From Gari tellinella (Eukaryota > Mollusca > Bivalvia > Cardiida > Psammobiidae): a DNA stretch of 64,000 bases. Made by a program: the position numbers and the translations under genes. Below the pieces are notes generated by a model, which worked only from the letters and a program-made list of their open reading frames with translations, ran no database searches and was not told the DNA's origin. This document shows positions 54,622-64,000 of the stretch, piece by piece (position 1 is the stretch's first letter; every line of letters starts with the position of its first letter). Location: positions 36,189,501-36,253,500 of the forward strand of contig OV277859.1 of assembly GCA_922989275.2 (NCBI GenBank), given 5' to 3'.

Positions 54622-55230
54622 ATAACTCTTTTACCACTGAGTTGTAATTGTTGTCTGCTAAAAGCATTCTGTCTGGCAAAAATCTGAATCAGTTTGGTCT
54701 TCTTTAGATCTACAGAAACCTGAGATATGTTTGAATTCTGATCTGGCCCAACTTAAGCTTGACTTTGAGTGGTATATGATCTGAATCCATGCTCTATGTG
54801 GCGGTCTTCAATACAGGTATAAAGAGTTGAAAGGGTTAGTCTAATAATACAGCTATTGTCAGCCATGAGTTATGAGTACTTTGTTGGTACATTTGAGAAC
54901 AGGTGTCTTCCTTGACCCAAAGAATGTTGACACAGTGATATGGACGACAAGTTTTGACATTCTAATCTTATTCTCTGAGTATATATTTTAGTCTTTATGT
55001 CCAAAACAGATTACTTCATACCTTTTTAGGTAGGAATGCTGTTCAGTTTACGTTGTCAACTCTTCTTTGTCCAGATATTTTGCAAAGAATATTTCCCTTT
55101 TGATTGTCAGAAGGGGTCCATATCAATTACAAAGTCCTAAGAAGAATATCATAAGGCCTTATATTATGCCAGTCTGATTAAAACAAGTTTTTAACAACCA
55201 TCAAATTGGTGATTAACTGGTAGGACTAAT

Positions 55231-56459
55231 AAACAAGAGGGCCTGAAGGCCCTGATATCGCTCACCATTTGAAGCCTGATAGCTTTACCTTTGAATTTCA
55301 CCCGTTTTATTCTAAATCCATTCAAGTTTGTCGACCTACTGTAGTATAGTAGAGTACATCAAAGACAGATAACTAGAGCCTAAACAATACTGAAATTAAG
55401 CCTTTTTCTAGCATTTCAAAGTATATCAAGGGCAGGTAACTATTGCCACAATGATTACATTTCAACAATAATTGCACTCCTTCGAGAACGTATAGCTACA
55501 TCCTTTGTGTACAAGTATAATCAAAATCCATTGTAAACTGTAGTTGCAAGAGTGTAAACGCTGTAAAATATGGCATTTTCAGCAATTCAAAGGTAGATAT
55601 CTCTTGATCTATTTGTCTGATTCCAACCATAATCACCCTTTTTCCAACTCTTATGGTCATATACAATATGGGAAAGTTTGAGAGAGCTTGGATAAATATT
55701 GTGGCCTCTAGAGCGTAAACACTGTTAAATATATCATTTTCAGCAATTCAAAGGTAGGTAACTCTTGACCTATTGATCCGATTACAACCAAAATTAAACT
55801 CATCCGAAGTCTTATGGTAATATACAATCTGAGTAAGTTTGAGAAAGATTGGATAAAATTTGTGGCCTCTAGAGTGTAAACATCGTTAAATATGGCATTT
55901 TCAGCAATTCAAAGGTAGATTACTCTTGATTGATTTGTCCGATTTCAACCAAAATCAAACTCATCCGAACTCTTATGGTCATATACAATCTGGGCAGGTT
56001 TTAGAAAGATTGGATAAATACTGTGGCCTCTAGAGTGTAAACACCGTTAAATATGGCATTTTCAGCAATTCAAAGGTAGATAACTCTTGATCTTTTTGTC
56101 TGATTTCAACCAAAATCAAACTCATCCGAACTCTTATGGTCATATACAATCTGGGCAGGTTTTAGAAAGATTGGATAAATACTGTGGCCTCTAGAGTGTA
56201 AACACTGTTAAATATGGCATTTTCAGCAGTTCAAAGGTAGATAACTCATGACCTATTTGTCCGATTTCAACCATAAACGAACTCATCCGAACTCTTATGG
56301 CAATATACCATCTGAGCAAGTTTGAGGAAGATTGGATAAAAATTGTGGTCTCTAGAGTGTAAACACTAAAATTGTTGACGCCGCACGACGCACGACGGAC
56401 GCCGGACAATCAAGGATTGCAATAGCTCACCCTGAGCTAGCTCAGGTGAGCTTAAAAAC
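55231..56459 (+). mobile_element. pearl-like element, exact 161-bp units
   Basis: AAACAAGAGGGCCTGAAGGC at the left and the hairpin CCTGAGCTAGCTCAGG with GTGAGCTTAAAAAC at the right. TCATCCGAA marks fall at 55800, 55961, 56122 and 56283, exactly 161 bp apart. A CG-rich CGCACGACGCACGACGGACG tract precedes the end hairpin. Confidence 0.85.
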
Positions 56460-57539
56460 CTACCAAACTGTTCCTGGATCATTCATCAACAGAACAGCTA
56501 CATCAACATTAAAGACTATTTTATGCTTTTGGAACCAGATGGCATATCAAAATTTTATTTTAAAAACAGAAGTTCACAATAATACAAATAAGGTGACATT
56601 AAAGTTTGAATTTTGACATAAAACTTAGCTTATGGAACATGACTTGGATGCATTTATTTTGATTTTTTTTCTTGATTTCCGTTACCCCATGTACAATGCA
56701 TTTCATTGCCCTTTGCTACTATTATCTACTGCACAACATACATGCATTTAAGCAGTAACATGAAATACAAATAGATACATGCTTGTAGCTGAGCTCAGTC
56801 AGTATCTAGCATAATATTTGTAAATTGATGTGGCCTTCTCTGTACTGGTTCCAATCCCAGCCATTACAATATATATTTTCATTGAAATGTCTTTTTCTAC
56901 TACAAAGCCTTTGCCTAATGTCTACCTGTTAAAATGGATAAGCATTTGCCATCATTTCCAAAAAAGCAACACTATTCTGGTGATCAACCTCTTTAATGAT
57001 AAAACTTGCATTTTCAATTACCAGTATTGCTACATCATTCCATAAATCACTGTGAAAAAGCAAAAACCTTTACTGTTATTCAATAGCATTATGTATCTTA
57101 TTCTCTGAAAGTTAAAACCTTAAACTAATTCTGGGGTCAAGCATTGTCAATATTGTGCAAAGTTTAATCTGAGGTTCTCTAACAATCTTTCAACAAGTGA
57201 GCTTTATTATATTCTCTCTTTAACCTTTCTCTTGCTGAATGGTTGTCTTTTTCAATCATATAACAAGTTGTCCTCTTGAAAAATCATGTGTGTCTGTCTT
57301 ATACTGAAGTTTGGATTCCTTCCCTGTATTGCCTAGTACTGTACAAAAGTTACAGAGAGTAACAATCTGGCCTTCAAGCAATTTGGAACTGGATGAGTTC
57401 AGTATCTTATCCATTTCCAAACTGTTTTCAAAAACCATGCATCTTCAATGTACATGACTAGCAAGTGAAGGGTTAAGTAATAATACAAGCATATATTTAT
57501 ATTCTTTACGGAGATAGAGCCACCATTAACACTTTACAT

Positions 57540-57731
57540 GTTAGTGCCAAAACTATGATAACCTTTGCTAACAGTTTGGATCCAGGTGAGACACCGAGTA
57601 ACTCCGGTGGCGCATCAAGAACCAAATTGTTAAACACTCTAATCCGATTTTGAAAAGAAAATTTTTAAAATTTCAATTTAAGAAAAGTAGCAGAGGATAA
57701 TTTTTTGCAGACAACGATGTTCGTGAAACAG
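57540..57731 (+). mobile_element. C-family MITE, diverged
   Basis: TTAA-CACTTTACATG to CGTGAAACAG-TTAA, with a weakened core AGACACCGAGTAACTCCGGT. Confidence 0.7.
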
Positions 57732-58618
57732 TTAAAACTGAAAGTCTACATGGCACAATGAGGAGGTAGAGATGTATAAGAGATATCATTCAATGACTAG
57801 GCTGATTTGAGAGCCGGATAAGAGGAATTTTGATACAAACAAGACAGATGGTTATCTAGCCCGCACCATGACAAATCATTAGTTCTATGTAGGAGATGAT
57901 GGATTACATAACCTATCTCCCAGGATCTACCTGATCAGTTGATGATATAAGCTGGAATCAGATAATCATGACCACCCACCTAATGATTTATCCTATCATG
58001 ATGATACCACCTGGGAGAACATCAATGGCAAATGTTAAGCTCCAGATCTAATCCGGTAATAGTTTAACCCATTACCCCTTAGTCTGTATCAAGATTGGGT
58101 AGAATTATGACAAGCTTTTAAAGCATTTCTTTGAGGAATATGTAAATGTGTGAAAGGCATTTTCATGAGAGAAAGGGTACAGTTAATTATATATGTGCCA
58201 CAATTAAATATATTAATTCATATGTATTTGATTGCATGCATAGTCAACAAATAAAAGATAATAATAACCATAATTACAATATTAAATTGGTGCTGGAAGC
58301 TTCAGTTAATCGAAAGATCTTTGCTGTTTTCTCAAATGTTGTAGATTCTTTATTGAACTTTTGCTTTCCTTGTATTTGAAAGAAATTTTTAAATGACATG
58401 CTGATCGATCATGACCTTTACTCAGCATCTGATCTGGGCTTCTGGCCTTCATTGTTGTTTTTTTTTCATAAGTTCATTAAAGCTAGCATTTTAGTAGCAT
58501 ACTGTATTATTTATATCTGTGGAAATGGCTACGATTCCTAACTAATTGAAGACACGTGCTTTTGCAATGCAAGGTAAAATCTATGTAATTCATATAAAAT
58601 CCCATTTCCTGTACAGCC

Positions 58619-58690
58619 CTTAAAGCAGGTTGAAAGTAAAGCAGAATGCTCCTGCATGAGCTTTCTGCTGTACGTTCATCCTGCTTAAAG
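58619..58690 (+). repeat. chimeric hairpin: B left arm, E right arm
   Basis: CTTAAAGCAGGTTGAAAGTA then GCAGAATGCTCC (B-like) pairs with GAGCTTTCTGC (E-like), leaving one mismatched step. The return arm is GTTCATCCTGCTTAAAG. Confidence 0.65.
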
Positions 58691-59148
58691 CTGCTGGTCT
58701 TGTCTCACATCCAAAAACAAGCCTTTTTTCATTGGTCCAAAGAGTGTAGTTCTTCTGTATATTTATCAATTATCTCTAATCCATCCCTCCTCCACTTCCA
58801 TATGTATGTGCCTCTCGTGCATGTTTTTCCCTGACAATTCCTTATCATCTTAGACAGGCTTATCTTAGTTGCCTGAAAATAACTGACATCTTTATGGAGT
58901 ATTAATGTTTTTAACTTCCTGCACAACAGCTCAAAACAACTGCAACATTTCAAAATTGTGTGTCACTCTTCCAAAAAATAAAATCTTAAAAAGCTGGATC
59001 AGCAACATTATTTTATCATTTGATAATAAAAATTAAGCCTATGCTTAAAACTAGCAATTTTGAAATTAGTAATGATTATGCTGCATAAAAATCATGCATT
59101 AAATTTTGTATGCCTCTTGAGTCTGTAAACCCTAATTTGATGTTATTT

Positions 59149-59512
59149 CAGTGATAATTTAAGAAATCAGATGAATGAGTCCTCAGGATGCACATTCTGT
59201 AAAACAACGAGTCCTTGAGACAAACATTGAGTCCTTGACGTGAAAAATTAACCCAATATCCCATAACTTATTTCTAGTTTTGAAGACAGATGACCACTTA
59301 AAGCAGGTTGAAAGTAAAGCAGAATGTGCCTTAAGGCACATTCTGCTTTTATTTCAATCTGCTTTAAGCTACTATAAAATTTACTTATGAGTAATAGGTT
59401 AATAAAGGTCAGGAAAGCTATGGGTCCATGGGACTCACAACTTTTGAAATAATGAGTCCCTGGCAAATTTAATGAGTATAGGACTCGGGATGCACAGGTA
59501 AAATTATCACTG
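59149..59512 (+). mobile_element. M element carrying a B copy
   Basis: CAGTGATAATTTAAGAAAT at the left and AGGTAAAATTATCACTG at the right are inverted ends. ATGAGTCC-type repeats lie inside. TTATTT flanks both sides as a probable 6-bp target duplication. A shortened B element lies within. Confidence 0.75.
59252..59398 (+). mobile_element. B-family MITE, right ~90 bp missing
   Basis: TTAA-CCCAATATCCCATAACTT, core GCAGAATGTGCCTTAAGGCA, then an early end ATGAGTAATAGG-TTAA. Confidence 0.83.
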
Positions 59513-59853
59513 TTATTTTGATTGCAATAATGATTAATGGCATTTAGAATTAATTTTTAAAAGACAAAATATAAATTTGTAATTTTTCCCTCCTCACACA
59601 CAAAAATTAATGTTATGATGATAAACTGTCTTATGATATATATCTATAGGTATCTACATGCAGGATTTTTTGCCCTATTATAGTTTAATGCTGGCAATAA
59701 ATCATTGTGAAACTCATTTACAAAGGGTTTTTTGTGTAATATATAAATTAAAGACTTAGTCTAATGCTACATTTTAATAGTTATTTTTTCCATTAGTATT
59801 CACAATCATCTGTAAAGTTGTAAAATGAATGATTCAGGAAAGTGGTAGCTTAA

Positions 59854-60115
59854 CCCTTTCCCTCATAGCTTGGTTTTACTTTTAGTATTGAAGATAGGTG
59901 TGCATTACCACTTAATGCAGATTCAAAGTAAAGGAGAAAATGCTTTAAGAAATGTTCTGATTTACGCTCTGCCTGCTTTTAAGCTACTATCTGCTAGTAA
60001 ATAGAAAATAATTCTTATGGTGCATATTATTCATAAATGTATTAAGTGGAACTATTTTCTTCAGTGAAGGAATTAATCAAATGCGTAAAAACTAATATCA
60101 ATGGAGTGTAACGAG
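59854..60115 (+). mobile_element. B-family MITE, diverged
   Basis: TTAA-CCCTTTCCCTCATAGC to AATGGAGTGTAACGAG-TTAA. The core is eroded. The next B copy begins at the adjoining TTAA. Confidence 0.83.
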
Positions 60116-60123
60116 TTAATTAA

Positions 60124-60367
60124 CCCTTTAACCCATAACCTGTTTCTAGTTTTGAAAATAGATGACTACTTAAAGCAGGTTGAAAGTAAAGCAGAATGCG
60201 CCCAAAGGCGCATTCTGCTTTACTTTCAGCCTGCTTTAAGTTACCACCTGCTAGAATTAAGAAAACATTCCTTCTGATACATATTCATGACTGTATAGAT
60301 TGGAACTATTTTCTTTGGCGGATGAATAAAATGAATGCGCTAAAAGTCGCTTCTATAAGGGAAAGGG
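60124..60367 (+). mobile_element. B-family MITE, complete
   Basis: TTAA-CCCTTTAACCCATAACC, core GCAGAATGCGCCCAAAGGCG and complement, TCTATAAGGGAAAGGG-TTAA. Confidence 0.92.
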
Positions 60368-60371
60368 TTAA

Positions 60372-60576
60372 CGCTAATTTGATATTGTAATAATATCTGC
60401 AACGACGTTTGCCTGCTACTGTTGTAAAATCATATCTTTCTAAATTTTATTTTCAAACACTGGATCAGAGTGGCAATCAGCTTGGATCCTGATGAAATGT
60501 CGTATTATGTGGCATCTCATCTGGATCCAAACTGTTTGCAATGGTATTTACAATTTGCCACTAGCATGATAAAAGC
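60372..60576 (+). mobile_element. C-family MITE, diverged
   Basis: It starts at the TTAA shared with the B copy. AACAGCTTGGATCC-like arms (CAGCTTGGATCCTGATGAAA and complement) and GCCACTAGCATG are present. The right TTAA is lost. Confidence 0.7.
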
Positions 60577-60647
60577 TAATAAATTTATTGCAAGACCCAA
60601 GTCAGCATGCAGAAAGCTCCTTTAATTAAACCTTCAGAGCTGGGAGT

Positions 60648-60735
60648 GAGTATATAATAAACATCTATTGCAAACAGTGTAGAGCTGGATCATAGAACTG
60701 CTAGGGGAACCATTCTAGTCACTCTATCTGCACTG
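60648..60735 (+). repeat. decayed A-type hairpin
   Basis: GCAAACAGTGTAGAGCTGGA faces TCTATCTGCACTGTTTGG. Confidence 0.5.
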
Positions 60736-60816
60736 TTTGGAATAGTATACCAAAATAAATTGTGCAGTCCTTTTGAAAATAAAACATTATATGAGTTCAC
60801 CTTCAATCTTCCTTAA

Positions 60817-61078
60817 CCCTTTTTATGCTGTAATTTTACACAAACTACATAATACATAATTAAATATATAATATTCCAATTTTGTAAAATGACCTGATGA
60901 GTATTTGATAATGTTAAGGGCTGATTATAGAAAAGAAAAATCCGAAAAATAAAAGTTGCAGCTCAAAAGTAAAATAAATGGTATAGACCCTGATCAGAGG
61001 GCTCCTTTTAAAGGATACCTCTGATCAGGATCTACACTGTTTAAAAATTAAATATACTGATTTCCAGCATTGATAGGG
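60817..61078 (+). mobile_element. A-related MITE, TTAA-bounded
   Basis: TTAA-CCCTTTTTATGCTG to TTGATAGGG-TTAA. The core ATAGACCCTGATCAGAGGGC and complement matches family A. The outer sequence differs. Confidence 0.72.
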
Positions 61079-61484
61079 TTAAAGACCCCACCTTCATTCT
61101 TTTTACATCTGCAAAAAAAGTCCAGGTCTGACTGTTCCTATCTGCCATGAATTATATGCAACACTAAATCTAAATAAGCCATGTGATCCATATAAATTGG
61201 AAAGAAAAAAAGACCTTCTGATGGAATTTTGATACCAACTCTTGCGTTATGTTCTTTTAAATAGGTCCTTTCATTGGTATAGACAGTTATTCTACTGCAT
61301 ATCAGTAGTTTAACATTCAAATTAGGAAAGGTAAACTAAAATAATTTAGTAAACCAGATGAAACATACTTACTACAATGTTCAACAGTTCATTGAGAACT
61401 TGGGCACACTCATCCTTTATACTAAGTCAGTGAAGTGTAATTTGAATTAAAGTTACTGTTAAAATTGAGTTTTGAATTATTTAA

Positions 61485-61789
61485 CACATTACCTCACAGC
61501 CTATTTCTAGTTTTGAAGACAGATGACCACTTAAAACAGGCTGAAAGTAAAGGCGCATTTTGCTTTACTTTCAGCCTGCTTTAAGCTAACATCTGCTAGA
61601 GTAAAGAAAATATTTTTTATGATATATATATTCATGTATACAACCATGTATCACAAGATATACTTTCCATATCCTACTAGATGGTAGCTTAAAGCAGGCT
61701 GAAAGTAAAGCAGACATTCTGCTTTACTTTCAACCTGCTTAAACAGGTCACCTATCTTTAAAACTAGAAACAGCCTATGAGGTAAAGGG
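61485..61789. mobile_element. two B-family halves head to head
   Basis: A forward left part (ACATTACCTCACAGCC, short core, CTAACATCTGCTAG) joins a reverse right part (CTACTAGATGGTAGCTTAAA, short core, GAGGTAAAGGG-TTAC) near 61636, making a larger inverted structure. Confidence 0.75.
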
Positions 61790-61797
61790 TTACAACA

Positions 61798-61862
61798 CTG
61801 TAAACCCAGATCAGATAGCTCCTGAAAACGCTGTCTGATAAAGGTCTGCACTGCTTTCTTAC
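61798..61862 (+). repeat. decayed A-type hairpin
   Basis: ACTGTAAACCCAGATCAGAT faces TGTCTGATAAAGGTCTGCAC. Confidence 0.45.
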
Positions 61863-62357
61863 ACGATGCCTGATAAAAGTCGATCTGCACTCCTTCGATC
61901 GTGACCAATTTTCTCCTTATTTTATTAGCAAATATTATAATTTAGACGATAAGGGATGGGCTCATAGGGTGAATGGTCAGTGGGTCCAAGGAGAAGGGTT
62001 CTCGGTTGAAAATGAATTTCCCATTGAAAATGAAAAAATTATAATATATAAGTACATACATTCTTTCAGACCTAAATACATTCTCAAGTATGCCTGTGTT
62101 TAGAGTTTCAATCAGCACATTTATTAAACCTTTAAGAGTCATTTCATATAACAGAAACGTTTCACACCCCAATAAAAACATTAAGCTACTTATTACTATA
62201 CAATATGATAGTTTTATTGTTTAATGTTTTCTCACCTTTATCAAAATCAGATTATAGTCTTGTGATTTAAAACTATCAACTGGATTTACTGTTCAATTAT
62301 AGCTATAGGTACTGCATTTTTTGTGTGATTAGGAGTGTTTGATCTAGTTCATTAACT

Positions 62358-62407
62358 CAACACGAGTGTCAATTAGTTTGGATTCAGAGTTCATGTCTTA
62401 TCTGGAT
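62358..62407 (+). repeat. C-type hairpin remnant
   Basis: CGAGTGTCAATTAGTTTGGA and TCTTATCTGGATCCAAACTG are C arms. The M copy starts directly after it. Confidence 0.55.
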
Positions 62408-62645
62408 CCAAACTGCAGTGATAATTTTAGAAATCAAATGAATGAGTCCTCAGGATGCACATTCTGTAAAACAATGAGTCCTTGAGACAAACATTGAGTC
62501 CTTCAGGTGAAAAATTAACCCATTATCCCACATATTATTTCTAGTTTTGAAGACAGGTGACAACTTAAAGCAGGTTGAAAGTAAAGCAGAATGTGCCTTA
62601 AGGCACATTCTGCTTTACTTTCAATCTGCTTTAAGCTACTATTGA
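62408..62645 (+). mobile_element. M element, truncated, carrying the same B copy
   Basis: CAGTGATAATTTTAGAAATC and ATGAGTCCTCAGGATGCAC match the 59149 copy closely. B sequence from 62519 follows at the same internal point. Similarity stops at GCTACTAT. Confidence 0.85.
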
Positions 62646-63240
62646 AAAATGCAAATTTGGAAATCTTTGGATTTTTCATGTCAACTTATAGCAGCACTGT
62701 TATTGGTGCACTTCTTTGACCTGAAAATGTGGTTAGAATCCATAGACCAAATTTAAGATTCACCAAGCATGACAATTAAGGTTGTTTAAACTTTTCTCCA
62801 TCTATCCATTCATAACCAAGATGAAAAAACTGACAATTTTGACAGTAAAACTCTAGTCATATATATCATGTGAAAAGTTTCACCCCATCGAAAATAGAAA
62901 GTTAGAATTACCCTTATCCTAACATATGTTCTTTGACAGGCATTTGCAAAACAGTTTGGAACCAGATCAGACATCTGATACTCATACTAAATTGGATCTA
63001 CATGTAATTTGTTTGCTATTGAATTGAGAATATCTTTTGCACATGAAATTCACAAGAAGGAAACGTTTATATCACTAAGTGCTGGCAGACTGCTTTTTTT
63101 TACATTATAAATCTGGGGGTTTTTTGGCTATGAGGAATAGTGTTGAGGGAGACTTAACCCCCTAATTTGTCAAAAGGAGGGCCTTAATTAGAACTGCTCT
63201 AACTCCAAACAAAGGCCGTTTTGAAAAGGACCCAATTTAA

Positions 63241-63462
63241 CTCTTTGAGCCATAGTCACGCATATATGCGTCATTTGCAAACAGTGTACATGTGAGGAGT
63301 ACACTTGTCCTATACAAACAGTGTAGATCCTGATCAGGGTCTACACTGTTTGTCATTTTGACATAATATTATATTATTAAAATCAATTCTAAAAAGTCAA
63401 AAATGGACTAGACTAAATTGAAAACTAGAATTGTCCATTTAAGGTTTAAGGGAGGAAAGGGT
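63241..63462 (+). mobile_element. A-family MITE, core tip deleted
   Basis: TTAA at 63237 and 63463, CTCTTTGAGCCATAGTCACG and GGGAGGAAAGGG ends. The core is reduced to GTGTAGATCCTGATCAGGGT. Confidence 0.88.
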
Positions 63463-63655
63463 TAAAGCAACTCAAAGACAAAGGAAGTGTAACATCTCAT
63501 CTGAACTGTATCCAAACTGTTTGCTATTAATGATGATATTTCTCTCGATCAAAATTACTAAAACTTAACTTTGAAAATTTAAAGCAGAATCATGAGTTTA
63601 TAATTTTTTCAAATTTAGCACCTAAATTGTCAATTAGCTTCACAGCTGCACTATA

Positions 63656-63854
63656 ACCCTTACCCTGCCTATGCCACTTTACAAATAATTGCAAACAGTT
63701 TGGATCCAGATCAGACGTCGCGTAACGCGGCGTCTGATCTGGATCCAAACTGTTTGACACTCGTTTTTAAGTTTCTTAAAAATTAAAAATGTATGAATCT
63801 TAAATGAAAACATTTTTTTGCAGACGACCATTCAAAGCAGACGATATTACGAAC
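63656..63854 (-). mobile_element. C-family MITE beside exon 1
   Basis: CCCTTACCCTGCCTATGCC opens it. The core GATCAGACGTCGCGTAACGC has strong arms. The right end GCAGACGATATTACGAAC-TTAA reaches 63858, about 26 bp from the exon 1 donor. Confidence 0.82.
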
Positions 63855-63884
63855 TTAATTATAAGAAGATGCAAATTATAATAC

Positions 63885-63992
63885 CTGTCCATCGCTGTCA
63901 CACTCTAGTTCATCGTCACGTGTCCTCGGCAACCCAGACACATTTTCTCTGAAAGTAACCCAAGTCATAAGCAAGACAGTTAAAAATTTCAT
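63885..63992 (-). CDS. TIKI: TIKI metalloprotease, exon 1 (start codon and signal peptide)
   Basis: The exon reads from ATG at 63992 down to a CAG|GTATTA donor at 63885, giving 36 codons in phase 0. Residues 1-20 have a hydrophobic core (FLTVLLMTWV) typical of a signal peptide, followed by an acidic stretch (DDELECDSDG) before the splice site. It joins in frame to exon 2, whose first residues QGDLNSFLW open the TIKI catalytic domain. TIKI proteins have a signal peptide directly before this domain, which supports this as the first coding exon. Only 8 bases lie upstream in the window, so the 5' UTR, the promoter and any in-frame upstream start cannot be seen. The link to exon 2 is inferred from splice signals, phase and order; the peptide alone is too short to identify. 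Confidence 0.82.
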
Positions 63993-64000
63993 CTTCTAAC

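Larger units (their letters stand above)
50677..63884 (-). other. TIKI: TIKI intron 1 (13.2 kb)
   Basis: The intron is bounded by a GTATTA donor and TTTCAG acceptor. It holds one pearl-like element, the tandem C array at 53963-54621, B/B/C at 59854-60576, M elements at 59149 and 62408, and a nested TTAA element at 52235. About 120 bp upstream of exon 2, near 50800-50900, a decayed D copy is still readable (ACTCACTAGAATCGTCTGAC). No coding signal or recognisable repeat was seen in 51297-51890, 52974-53640, 54622-55230, 56460-57539, 57732-58618, 58693-59148, 61083-61484, 61863-62357, 62646-63240 or 63463-63655. Confidence 0.9.

Noticed and set aside
13126..63462. Naming A, B and C as piggyBac MITEs
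   Set aside because: TTAA targets also occur with Kolobok and others, and no transposase is present to decide.
1..64000. Search for viral or retroviral coding sequence and for complete transposases
   Set aside because: No long frame with reverse transcriptase, integrase, capsid or DDE-type signatures was seen on either strand.

Overview
The window looks like a piece of an AT-rich bivalve mollusc genome. It carries three exons of one protein-coding gene on the minus strand, set in very long introns packed with transposable-element debris. The bivalve call rests on repeats built from 161-bp tandem units between GAGGGCC and CTCAGGTGAGCTAAAA ends, which resemble the 'pearl' elements and 160-bp satellites known from bivalves, and on the mass of hairpin MITEs. 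The species cannot be named from the sequence.

The gene is TIKI (TRABD2 family), a secreted or membrane-tethered metalloprotease that inactivates Wnt proteins. Exon 1 (63885-63992) encodes the start and signal peptide. Exon 2 (50116-50676) encodes the first half of the catalytic TraB/TIKI domain with a GTIH motif. Exon 3 (27218-27539) encodes the second half and stops at GAG, one codon before the His of the second GX2H motif. Exon phases agree (0, 0, 1) and each junction read has canonical GT/AG. Introns are 13.2 kb, 22.6 kb and at least 27.2 kb. No C-terminal exon was recognised below 27218.

The introns hold about 110 recognisable repeats. Working names used here: family A (~240 bp, TTAA-flanked, core GATCAGAGGGCTCC/GGAGCCCTCTGATC), B (~250 bp, TTAA-flanked, ends CCCATTACCCC/GGGGTAATGGG, core GCAGAATGCGCC/GGCGCATTCTGC), C (206 bp, TTAA-flanked, core GGATGAGACGCC/GGCGTCTCATC), D (~193 bp, ends CAGGGCTCCAGATAAG, mostly 6-bp target duplications, core ATTAGAATCGTCTC/GAGACGATTCTAAT), E (~205 bp, TA-flanked, ends CAGTAAAACCTC, core CAGAAAGCTCC/GGAGCTTTCTG) and F (TA-flanked, ends CAGTCGAA, core around TTTCAAAG/CTTTGAAA). 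Each is a long palindromic core inside short inverted ends. Larger items are a 1,435-bp TA-flanked element at 3552-4986, four pearl-like elements (27885, 32518, 45025, 55231), and a 535-bp TTAA-flanked element with tRNA-like boxes at 52235.

The repeats sit inside each other in traceable order (A in B, D in E, E in D, F in a duplicated unique segment), which gives target-site duplications and one empty/filled site pair. Two features stand out. Similar palindromic cores occur inside elements with unrelated ends. A MITE also ends within about 30 bp of the 5' splice site of all three exons. No complete transposase, rRNA gene, CRISPR array or second protein gene was found. Copy ends were placed by eye and may be off by several bases where decayed.
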